NCBI RefSeq assembly: GCF_012489685.1
Contig: NC_080042.1
Coordinates: 4,404,501-4,468,500 of the forward strand
Reading direction: 5' to 3'
Source of the DNA: Lotus japonicus
Lineage: Eukaryota > Streptophyta > Magnoliopsida > Fabales > Fabaceae
Length of the DNA stretch: 64,000 bases
The notes under the pieces are model-generated. The model was not told where the DNA came from. It searched no databases and saw only the letters and a list, made by a program, of their open reading frames with translations. The position numbers were made by a program, and so were the translations under genes. How positions within the stretch are numbered: position 1 is the first letter of the stretch; every line of letters begins with the position of its first letter. Of the stretch, positions 55,016 to 64,000 are shown in pieces.

Positions 55016-56886
55016 ATGGCCCAAGCCAATACTTCCGCTGACAACAACAACAACAACAATCAACTCAGAGCACCAATCTTTGATGGTGAAAAGTTTGAGT
55101 ACTGGAAAGATAGAATAGAATGTTATTTCCTTGGCACTGACCCAGATCTCTGGGATATGGTCATTGAAGGCTACACTGATCCAGTAGATGCTTCAGGAGT
55201 GAAGATCCCTCGTTCTGAAATGACTGACGCTCAGAAGAAGCGTTTCAAGGATCATCACAAGGCGAAGTCCATGCTATTCAGCTCAATATCATATATTGAG
55301 TATGAGAAGATCTCTGACAAAGAAACTGCTAAATCCATCTTTGACTCCTTGGTCATGACGCATGAAGGAAATGAAGAAGTCAAGGAAACCAAGGCTCTTG
55401 CTCTCATACAACAATATGAGCAGTTTAAGATGGAATCTGGTGAAACCATTGAGGAGATGTACTCAAGGTTTCAAACTCTGATTGCTGGAATCAGAGTGCT
55501 AAACAAGGCTCTACTGGTGATCATGTCAAGAAGATTATCAGAAGTTTGCCTAAGGAGTGGAGAGCTTTTGTCACTGCCCTGAAACTCTCCAGAAACTTGA
55601 ACTCTTTGAAGTTAGAAGAGCTCGTGAGTCATCTCAGAAGCCATGAGATTGAACTCAAAGGAGACAAGCCTTAGAAGAAAGACAAGTCTATTGCTCTTAA
55701 GTCAAAGTCTGACAAAGCAAAAGCCTATCAGGCAGAAGAAGAAAATTCATCTGAAGAGCTATCAGATGCGTCTGATGATGAAGAGCTGTCTCTTTTCACA
55801 AAGAGGTTAAGCAAACTCTGGAAGAACAGACATAGCAAAGGCAAAGGACCAAAGAAAAGTTCAGGAAGATATGAATCTTCATCTGGTCAGAAGAAGTCAT
55901 CTGGAAAGGAAGTCACTTGCTTCGAGTGCAAGGAATCTGGGCATTACAAGAGTGACTGTCCCAAGCTTAAGAAGGATAAGAGACCAAGAAAAGTCTTCAA
56001 GAAGAAAGCTCTCATAACCTTTGATGCAACTGATTCTGATGAAGCTGAGTCAGAAGAAGATGAAGCTGTGGAGGCTCTAATGGCTACCACTAGCAGAGGT
56101 GCTGGAGCTTCAGAAGATGATTTAGACTCAGAGAATGATGATAAGGTATTCTCTAACTTTTCTCTATCTGAGCTAAGAACTGCTTTATCTGAAATAATGA
56201 AGAAACATGATATTCTGCTAAATAAGCATAAAGAGCTCAAAAAGAAATATGCTGCTAAAACCAGTTCTATAGAAGTTCATGAGAAGTCAGTCTCTGAACT
56301 CATGGATGAAAACTATATTCTTGTTAATGACAATGCTGTTCTTCGTGCTAAAAATGATGTGCTAGAAGATCAACTTGCATCATCTGATGTTAAGTATGAG
56401 ACAAAATATGAGAAAGCGTTTCAAAAGTTCCTTGCAAAGGGCATAGACAGAAGTCTTATGGCTTCAATGATCTATGGCATGAGCAGAAATGGGAACAGTG
56501 GCCTTGGCTACTTTCAATCCATGAAAGATATGTCATCTGAGCCCAAACGCGAACCATTGCATAAGCATTTCGTTCCCGCTGGCACGGTCATTCCAGAGAA
56601 GGTTAAACCAAAGGTGGTGAAACCAAAGGGAAAGTTCAAACTTGACATGTCTAGATACTATACTCAGGTTCCTATGCATTATCCTCCTGTTGCACCCAAA
56701 GTTCCAAGAACTTCTGGGAAAACTAACAAGAAAGGACCCAAGATATGGGTACCTAAAACAAAAATTATTCCTGTTGCAGACATCTTATGCAGCTCAGTTA
56801 AGACACCTGTCATGGTACCTGGACAGTGGATGCTCGCGACACATGACGGGCACAAGGTCTATATTCCAAGAACTGACACCGCTTAA
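55016..56886 (+). pseudogene. gag: Element C gag, one frameshift and one stop
   Basis: MAQANTSADNN, then RAPIFDGEKFEYWKDRIE, ISYIEYEKISDKE and IEEMYSRFQTLIAGIRVLNK. A small deletion near 55505 shifts the frame; the new frame reads DHVKKIIRSLPKEWRAFVTA and meets TAG at 55672-55674. After that it is open through an acidic region, the zinc knuckle CFECKESGHYKSDC (55918-55959), FLAKGIDRSLMASMIYGMSR and on to TAA at 56884-56886. The last ~245 bases overlap pol in the +1 frame. Confidence 0.85.
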
Positions 56887-59884
56887 GTCAGGAGGAGACG
56901 TTGGTTTTGGAGGAAACCAGAAGGGAAAAATTATTGGAAAAGGTTCCATAGGAGATGGAAAAATTCCAGTTATCAATGATGTACTTCTGGTGGAAGGATT
57001 ATTTCACAACTTGCTCTCCATAAGCCAAATTGCTGACAAAGGTTACGATGTGATCTTCAATCAAACCGGATGCAAAGCTGTTAGTCAAACAGATGGATCT
57101 GTTTTATTTTCTGGGAAGAGAAAAAATGATATTTACAAAATCAGATCCTCTGAACTGCTATCTCAGAAGGTCAAGTGTCTCATGTCAGTTAATGATGAGC
57201 AATGGATCTGGCACAGACGTCTAGGACATGCAAGTCTCAGAAAAATTTCTCAACTTAGCAAGCTAAATCTCGTTAGAGGATTGCCTCATCTGAAGTATTC
57301 ATCAGAGGCTCTATGTGAAGCTTGTCAGAAGGGAAAATTCACCAAGAAGCCTTTTAAAGCCAAGAATGTGGTATCTACAACAAGGCCCCTTGAGCTACTT
57401 CACATTGATCTCTTTGGACCAGTGAAAACTGAATCCATTGGAGGAAAGAAGTATGGGTTAGTTATTGTAGATGACTATAGCAGGTGGACATGGGTAAAGT
57501 TCCTAAGGCATAAAGATGAAACACATACTGTGTTTACCAACTTCATTACCCAAGTTCAGAAGGAGTTTCAATCTTCTGTGATTACTGTCAGAAGTGACCA
57601 TGGTGGGGAATTTGAGAACAAAGCTTTTGAAGAATTATTCAACTCTCAAGGAATCTCTCACAACTTCTCCTGTCCTCGCACTCCTCAACAAAATGGAGTA
57701 GTTGAAAGAAAGAATATAACTCTTCAGGAGATGGCTCGAACCATGATGCAAGAATCAAGTATGGCCAAGCACTTCTGGGCAGAAGCAATCAACACTGCAT
57801 GCTACATCCAGAACAGAATTTCCATTAGACCAATCTTGGAGAAAACGCCTTATGAGCTATGCAAAGGAAGACAACCTGATATCTCTTATTTCCATCCTTT
57901 TGGAAGCTGTTGCTACATGCTCAACACCAAGGAGCATTTGGGTAAATTCGATTCTAAAGCTTTAAAATGTTATTTTCTTGGTTATTCTGAAAGATCAAAA
58001 GGTTTTAGAATTTATAATATTATTCATCAAACTGTTGAGGAATCTATCCAGATTAGATTTGATGATAAGCTTGGCTTAGAAAAGTCAAAGCTGTTTGAAA
58101 GATTTGCAGATTTAAGCATTGATTGTTCAGAAGCAAATCAACCAACGAAAAGCCCAGGGGATGTTGCTCCAGAGGCAGAAGCATCTGAAGATGTTCCAAC
58201 AACTTCTGATCAACTTCAGAAGAAGAAAAGAATAGTTGCTTCTCATCCAGAAGAACTGATCATTGGCAACAAAGATGCTCCCGTCAGAACCAGGTCTATG
58301 CTCAAACCTTCGGAAGAGACTCTTCTGAGTCTGAAGGGATTCGTGTCTCTCATTGAGCCGAAATCAGTTGATGAAGCCCTTGAAGACAAAGGCTGGATTC
58401 AAGCAATGCAAGAAGAGCTAGATCAGTTCACCAAGAATGATGTATGGACCTTAATGCCTAAACCCAAAGGTTTCCATGTCATAGGAACCAAGTGGGTATT
58501 CAGAAAAAAGCTAAATGAAAAAGGAGAAGTAACAAGAAACAAGGCAAGACTGGTGGCTCAAGGCTACAGTCAACAAGAGGGAATTGATTACACTGAGACC
58601 TTTGCTCATGTAGCAAGGCTTGAAGCTATAAGGCTATTGATTTCCTTCTCAGTAAATCACAACATCATTCTCCATCAGATGGACGTCAAAAGTGCCTTCC
58701 TCAATGGCTACATTTCAGAAGAAGTGTATGTCAAGCAACCTCCAGGCTTTGAAGACAACAAACATCCAGAGTATGTCTACAAGCTCAAGAAGTCACTCTA
58801 TGGATTGAAACAAGCTCCCAGAGCGTGGTATGAAAGGCTCAGCTCCTTTCTTCTACAGAATGAGTTTGTAAGGGGTAAAGGTGACAATACTCTTTTCTGC
58901 AGAACCTATAAGAATGACATTCTTATAGTTCAGATTTATGTTGATGATATCATTTTTGGTTCTGCTAATCCCTCCTTGTGCAAGGAATTCTCTAAGTTAA
59001 TGCAGGCTGAATTTGAAATGAGTATGATGGGAGAACTCAAATACTTCTTGGGAATTCAAATAGATCAACGACCCGGAGTCACCTACATCCATCAGAAGAA
59101 GTACACCCTGGAACTTCTGAAGAAGTTCAACATGAGTGACTGCAACATCTCAAAGACTCCAATGCATCCAACATGCATTCTTGAGAAAGAGGAAGTTTCC
59201 TCTAAGGTTTGTCAGAAGCTCTATCGTGGAATGATAGGCTCTCTTCTTTACTTAACTGCATCTAGACCTGATATATTGTTTAGTGTGCATCTCTGTGCTA
59301 GATTCCAATCAGATCCTAGAGAGACTCACTTAACTTCTGTTAAGAGGATCCTCAAATATCTGAAAGGAACTACTAAACTTGGCTTGATGTATAGAAAAAC
59401 ATCAGAGTATACACTTTCAGGTTTTTGTGATGCTGACTTTGCTGGAGATAGAGTGGAAAGGAAAAGCACTTCTGGAAGCTGCCACTTCCTTGGATCAAAT
59501 CTTGTCACATGGTCAAGCAAGAGACAGAACACAATTGCTCTATCAACTACAGAAGCAGAATATGTTTCAGCTGCCACTTGCTGTACACAAACCATATGGA
59601 TGAAGAATCATCTAGAAGATTATGGCTTGTCTATGAAGAAAGTTCCCATCTACTGTGACAACACAGCTGCTATTTCACTCAGCAAGAATCCCATTCTACA
59701 CTCAAGAGCAAAGCATATAAAGGTAAAGTATCATTATATTCGGGATCATGTTCAGAAGGGCACTCTATCATTAGAGTATGTTGATACTGACCATCAGTGG
59801 GCAGATATTTTTACTAAGCCCTTAGCAGAAGATAGGTTTTTATTTATCCTTGAAAACCTGAACATAGACTTTTGTCCAGAGTAA
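56642..59884 (+). CDS. pol: Element C Pol polyprotein (protease, integrase, RT, RNase H), open
   Basis: Open frame of 1080 codons with no ATG at its upstream end (it opens at TTG), so it must be reached from gag by a +1 shift. Domains in order (rough residues): aspartic protease DSGCSRHMTG (60-70); integrase zinc region WHRRLGHASLRKISQ (~195); integrase core with IDLFGP, RSDHGGEF and QNGVVERKN (255-370); RT with DVKSAFLNGY, LYGLKQAPRAWYERL and YVDD (680-770); RNase H with DADFAGDR and STTEAEYVSA; end ADIFTKPLAEDRFLF. All catalytic residues I can check are present. One odd residue is His for Pro in FAHVARLEAIR, where element B has FAPVARLEAIR. It could be active in trans. Confidence 0.85.
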   Translation: MTCLDTILRFLCIILLLHPKFQELLGKLTRKDPRYGYLKQKLFLLQTSYAAQLRHLSWYLDSGCSRHMTGTRSIFQELTPLKSGGDVGFGGNQKGKIIGKGSIGDGKIPVINDVLLVEGLFHNLLSISQIADKGYDVIFNQTGCKAVSQTDGSVLFSGKRKNDIYKIRSSELLSQKVKCLMSVNDEQWIWHRRLGHASLRKISQLSKLNLVRGLPHLKYSSEALCEACQKGKFTKKPFKAKNVVSTTRPLELLHIDLFGPVKTESIGGKKYGLVIVDDYSRWTWVKFLRHKDETHTVFTNFITQVQKEFQSSVITVRSDHGGEFENKAFEELFNSQGISHNFSCPRTPQQNGVVERKNITLQEMARTMMQESSMAKHFWAEAINTACYIQNRISIRPILEKTPYELCKGRQPDISYFHPFGSCCYMLNTKEHLGKFDSKALKCYFLGYSERSKGFRIYNIIHQTVEESIQIRFDDKLGLEKSKLFERFADLSIDCSEANQPTKSPGDVAPEAEASEDVPTTSDQLQKKKRIVASHPEELIIGNKDAPVRTRSMLKPSEETLLSLKGFVSLIEPKSVDEALEDKGWIQAMQEELDQFTKNDVWTLMPKPKGFHVIGTKWVFRKKLNEKGEVTRNKARLVAQGYSQQEGIDYTETFAHVARLEAIRLLISFSVNHNIILHQMDVKSAFLNGYISEEVYVKQPPGFEDNKHPEYVYKLKKSLYGLKQAPRAWYERLSSFLLQNEFVRGKGDNTLFCRTYKNDILIVQIYVDDIIFGSANPSLCKEFSKLMQAEFEMSMMGELKYFLGIQIDQRPGVTYIHQKKYTLELLKKFNMSDCNISKTPMHPTCILEKEEVSSKVCQKLYRGMIGSLLYLTASRPDILFSVHLCARFQSDPRETHLTSVKRILKYLKGTTKLGLMYRKTSEYTLSGFCDADFAGDRVERKSTSGSCHFLGSNLVTWSSKRQNTIALSTTEAEYVSAATCCTQTIWMKNHLEDYGLSMKKVPIYCDNTAAISLSKNPILHSRAKHIKVKYHYIRDHVQKGTLSLEYVDTDHQWADIFTKPLAEDRFLFILENLNIDFCPE

Positions 59885-60308
59885 GGTTTTCTTCAGAACT
59901 TCTGACCATGGCACCTCTGAAGTCATCAGATGTTACCCCCTTCAGAAGCTACTCGATCAGAAGCACTTAACCCACCGGTTAAACTTCTGTGGTAGACAAT
60001 AATACACGTGTCACTTCATTTGTGACATAGTTCCTTGAGTCGCGTGGTATATCTGCTATAATGATGATGTCTACTCCCCTCTACTATGCTATTTTCAGAC
60101 TATATATTTTATAACCGTTGATTTTGCCATTAATTTTTAAAACTGTCAACGGTTACCATTAAACCCACTATATGCACTGTCACACACGATCTTCCACTCA
60201 CTTACACTTACGGTTTTGAAACTATTCGTGTGCATTGCATTCATTCATATTCCTTCCTCCAACATTTCCCCTTTCTCTCTGAACCCTAAACCTCATTCTC
60301 TGAAAATC

Positions 60309-63300
60309 ATGGGCAAATCGAGGAAACCCAAGGTAAATGTTTCTGCTTCTACCACACAATCTGCCAAAGATCAAGAGAAGCAAAGATTCGAGGAAGCACA
60401 GAAGATTCTGAATGCACCAAATGTAGTCACCTGTGCAAAGAAAGTGGAAGAACTGAGTGTGTGCTGCGAAGCAAGAGTTGATTTTGATAATCTTGCTAAA
60501 CATGGGTTTGATATTAGGGACCAAGTCAATTTGCAAGGATGGTCCGGGTACTTCAACAGGCTCTATGGTCCGATCTATCACAAGTTGGTTGTCGAGTCAT
60601 GGAAGAACGCAGTCTGCAACGACTACTACGTCGTCTCCCATGTACTGGACAAGAAAATTGTGATCTCTGAAGAATCTATTGCAAAGCTGCTGGGTATAAA
60701 GTTCCAGGAGGGAAAAAGGATTAAAAATGTTGAAGCAAATGTTGCTGGGATGAGGACCGTGGTCAACAAGGCGCTCTATGATAACTGGTCCTACAAGAAA
60801 ACCAAGTACAGCATTAAGGACTTGAAGTCTGAGATGAAGATTTGGCAGAAGATCTTCATGCACTGCATTCACCCCCGAACTGGAGGAACTGATTACCTGA
60901 ATGCAACTCAGAAGGTAATCATGTACTATATTTCAACTGGTGAGCTTATATGTCTGCCATTCCTACTCTTCAATTATCTGAAGGAGTGTGTTGAGAAATC
61001 AAGGACCACAACTGGTTCTGAGAACAAGAGGTTCATCTACTACATTCCGTATGGAAGGCTGCTATCAGACATCTTCGTCCAAAACAAGCTTGTCAAGACT
61101 CTATCAGATCTTGGACTCCACGAAGATCTGGCCATGACAGTTGGTGATGCTCTCAATGGCACAAAGTTAAAGAAGATGCAGATCATTGAGAAAATTAAAG
61201 TTGCTCCCAAAGAAGACACTTCTGATGAAGTTCGTCAGAGGGATTATCCCATTGATGACTTTCCTATTTGGTCAAAGAAGGACAATCCAGCATGCATTCT
61301 GGAATATGTCAGGATGCTCAGAAGTCAAGGTGATCCAATCACCCTTACAGAATTTGTTAACTCTCTTCCTGAAAGTCCTCCTAAGCTGGCTACCAGGAAA
61401 TCCAGGAGAGCAACAAGCAGCAAGCCCTCAGATCCTAAGGGCAAAGGGATTCTGATAGAGGAACCTGGAAAGAAGAAGGCTGCTTCCAAGACTGTGATCA
61501 TCAGGGAACCATCTCCTAAAAGACCTCTGAAGAGAACCTCAACTCAACAACAACAAATGTCTGATTCTGAAAGCTCAGAAGACACATGGGAAGACCCCTC
61601 AAGTGAGGAGACTGAAGATGAAGACATGCCTCTAGCTAAGAGACGCAAAATTATTCTTGAGGAAGAGGAAGATGAGCAGGATGACCATGAGATCATCCAG
61701 AATGTGATTCAGGGTATAAGGGAAGCTTCAGATGCTGAAGAATCCACTGATTCTGATGTTATTCCCCTAGTGAAGAGAAGGAAGCTTCCTCTGAGGGGAC
61801 CACTTCAGCAGAAGGAAATAGCGGCAGAAAAAGTATCTGAACCAACTTCAGAAGTACAGAGGGAAAGAAGATCTAAACGCACTTCTGATCCAGCAAGGGC
61901 TGCAAGTCTCACCAGAACCTCACCCATTAGAAGCCCCAGTAAGGTAATTACTGAAAGCATTAATTCTGATTCTGCTTTAGTAGTTATACCTAAGCAACCT
62001 CTGCCTATATCTACCTCTCTGCCTACCACAAACCAAACCAAACCTCTTCTCCCTGAACCTCACTCTGAAACACATCCTCAAACACAAGCTGCACCTCAAG
62101 ATCCTACATCCACCATCCAAACAGCTACCACAACCATCTCTTCCACTCCAATTTACACCTCTTCCACATCCATTCCAACTGAACCTGTACCTCCTTTCAA
62201 TTCCTTCATTCAAGGCATTATTCAAAGTGAGGCAACTCTAAAAACCTTAGTTCAGCAATTCACTCCCAAGCCTGCATCCATTCCACACACCTTTCTCATA
62301 ACCCAGACTGGTGAGATCCCTGCTGAGAAAGAAAAGGAAGATGATGATGTCCAGATCCTTGAGCCGCCTTTCAATGTGAAGCCCCTTCAACAAATTGCTT
62401 CCAATTTTGAAGATCGGATTCCAGATGCTGCTGAGACCTCTTATGTATCCTTGTCCAATTATTCAGCAGTCAACTCACAGGATCTGAGCTTCACTTCACC
62501 TGAAAAGACTATCAATTCAAGGCCAGATACTATCTCTGAAGCTGAGCACATGGCTGAATCAGATCACTCAGGCTTCGAGAAGGACCATGAGATTGATTTC
62601 ACTAATTCTGCGCACATGGAAGAATGAAATGCTTCGAGCTCCAATGCTGCCAAAACTCCTCAGCCTGTTCTGACCCTGGCCACCTCTTTCCTTCCTCAGA
62701 GTCTTCCTCAACTCATTCAGGAGTTTTCTGCAGAGGCCATCAGAAGGCTGAACTGGCTGTATCAGGTATCTGATAATCAGTTTGATGCCTCTCTTGTTGA
62801 TAGTATATGGTCTGCATTTGAGAGTTGGTTAGAAGGCAAAGGTCATGAACTTCAGAAGCAGCTTAGCAGGGAGAAAAGACTAAGAGTTCATGATGCATCT
62901 GAGAGGGCCTATGAGCAGAGGCAGAGAATGCTGCACAAGGTCTGTGAACCCTTGAGAAGAGCTATGGCTGAAAGACCATGTGTTGTCTCTGAATGTACCT
63001 CAGAAGATGCTGTGATGCTCTCAGCAGAGGAAGAAGAAGAAAGCACAGATGGCTTAGTCATTCTGGAAGATGCAGATGCTGATGAAGTTCAGAAACAAGG
63101 GCCAATTCAAGTTGATATTGCAATGTCATCAGAGGCTGAAGCTGCTCCTCATGTTCAAGCTCCAGAAGTTCCTACATCTGATCCAGCTCCAGAAGTTGAA
63201 GTTCTTACTGCCCGAATTGACAGAATTCAGAATGATCAGCAGAGGTTATTTCAGATGGTTGAGGAACAAGGACGTATTCAGAATGAGCAAAGCAAGCAAA

Positions 63301-63377
63301 TTCAAGAGTCCTCAGGCAAAATGGAAGCAATCATGAAGTACCTCATGGACAACCTTCCCTCCTCTTCCAAGCCTTGA
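60309..63377 (+). pseudogene. Element C ORF3, about 1022 codons, one in-frame TGA
   Basis: The large third frame of SIRE-lineage elements, often called envelope-like; its true role is not established. ATG at 60309 gives MGKSRKPKVNVSAST. An N-terminal block of about 290 residues looks folded (GWSGYFNRLYGPIYHKLVVE, LNATQKVIMYYISTGELICL, YIPYGRLLSDIF) and resembles the putative plant transposon protein family. A charged, Ser/Glu-rich middle with basic patches follows (KRRKIILEEEEDE), then a Pro/Thr/Ser-rich stretch. A TGA at 62625-62627 interrupts; the same frame then continues through helical, heptad-rich segments to the real end, NLPSSSKP at 63374. I see no convincing signal peptide or membrane span. 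Confidence 0.8.
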
Positions 63378-63622
63378 ATTCCTCCTCTCTATCATGCATG
63401 CATTTAATTGTTATGACTGCATTTATTTTATGCTGACTATGCTTAATTATTCTTATCTGATTCTATGCACCGTCCATTTAGTAACTCACATGCCTTTATG
63501 ACTTGATAAGTTTTATGCATGATTTTTTGTTACCTTTTCTCCTTATAATCTCCGCAATCCTTCTTCTCCATCACAACGCAATTCACTTCATTATCATTCT
63601 GTTCCATTCTCCTAGTTCAAGA
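63378..63622 (+). other. Spacer between ORF3 and ORF4 of element C
   Basis: T-rich, non-coding; the same spacer lies between ORF3 and ORF4 in element A (45450-45695). Confidence 0.6.
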
Positions 63623-64000
63623 ATGACTTCTGTCGACTTAATTTCTGAACTCAAGACTTTGGTATTTGACCAAGTCTTCCCATGGAGTGTTAATCTTTCT
63701 TCCTCTCAGCTCTCTCAAGCTCTTGAGAAGATTGAGCATCTTCTGACATGTTGGCTCACTTCTCATCAGACTCACTGTCTTCAGAACCTTCAAGATGTTC
63801 TGAATGATCTCCTCCGTCTGACCAATCGCCAGGAGGACATCGAAGCTCAGCTCCAGGGCATTTTCATGCTTCTTGAATATGAGGAAGATCATCATGAAGC
63901 GGATCCAGAGGCTGTCCAGGAGAATGTTGCCTTGAAGGAAGATTTGGCTACTCAGTTAGCCTCAATTGATAAGGATATTCGTCCTCTCCACCTTCAACTT
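63623..64000 (+). CDS. SIRE ORF4, element C copy (3' cut by window end)
   Basis: ATG at 63623 (MTSVDLISELKTLVFDQVF) starts a frame open to the window edge, 126 codons: WSVNLSSSQLSQALEKIEHL, HCLQNLQDVLNDLLRLTNRQ, FMLLEYEED, then ATQLASIDKDIRPLHLQ. It aligns along its length with the element A copy (45696-46128), with mostly conservative changes. Probably mainly helical. I recognise no domain. Its place after ORF3 and before the purine tract suggests expression from a spliced or internal transcript, which is inference. Confidence 0.65.
   Translation, partial: MTSVDLISELKTLVFDQVFPWSVNLSSSQLSQALEKIEHLLTCWLTSHQTHCLQNLQDVLNDLLRLTNRQEDIEAQLQGIFMLLEYEEDHHEADPEAVQENVALKEDLATQLASIDKDIRPLHLQL

Larger units (their letters stand above)
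53698..64000 (+). mobile_element. SIRE-type copia element C, most complete copy (cut by window end)
   Basis: Order: 5' LTR (shared with B), primer site, gag, pol (protease, integrase, RT, RNase H), ORF3 and ORF4. The 3' LTR lies beyond the window. Pol is open over its full length, while gag has one frameshift and one stop and ORF3 one in-frame TGA. Confidence 0.9.

Overview
This is nuclear DNA from a flowering plant. It holds the last exon of one ordinary gene, then about 61 kb of nested transposable elements. A legume host is my inference from the mix of families: SIRE/Maximus-type copia elements, an Athila-type gypsy element and a very long solo LTR. The sequence alone does not prove it.

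Layout. 1-2306: intron end plus last exon of an INDETERMINATE DOMAIN (IDD) C2H2 zinc-finger transcription factor; the earlier exons lie upstream of the window. 2902-8135: old, broken Ty1/copia element with two ~360 bp LTRs, carrying a reversed solo LTR (4040-4869). 8900-11857: hAT-type element without transposase, carrying a 1.7 kb solo LTR. 11962-14852: probable copia-type solo LTR that received plastid DNA containing rps12 exon 2. 14858-16225: unassigned, with tandem repeats. 16235-18286: Mutator-like element with ~240 bp inverted repeats and a 9 bp target duplication, carrying a short LINE-like insert. 18385-19433: copia integrase fragment.

19437-64000 is a head-to-tail array of three SIRE-type copia elements, here called A, B and C. 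A and B share one LTR (46715-47951), and B and C share another (53698-54937). Element A carries a Cassandra TRIM with a 5S-rRNA-like promoter block (20055-20768). It is also split by a 24 kb Athila-type element on the minus strand (20920-44890, target duplication GTCTG). Inside Athila sit a 4.9 kb gag-only SIRE element D (36669-41528, duplication GCTAA) and a non-autonomous gypsy element N (24283-34094, duplication AAAAG). N itself holds a 4.0 kb solo LTR (29789-33815, duplication ATTGA). Removing these inserts gives paired LTRs of equal length (1056/1056 for Athila, 1251/1251 for N, 1213/1212 for D) and rejoins interrupted reading frames, so the nest is well supported.

How the parts work together. 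Element C has an uninterrupted pol but a broken gag. B and D lack parts. Athila's gag-pol has several in-frame stops. None of the elements is visibly complete and functional, although C is cut by the window edge. The least familiar items are the 410-aa protein of element N, a small fourth reading frame downstream of ORF3 in the SIRE elements, the conserved +1 offset between SIRE gag and pol, and the LTR-sharing array.
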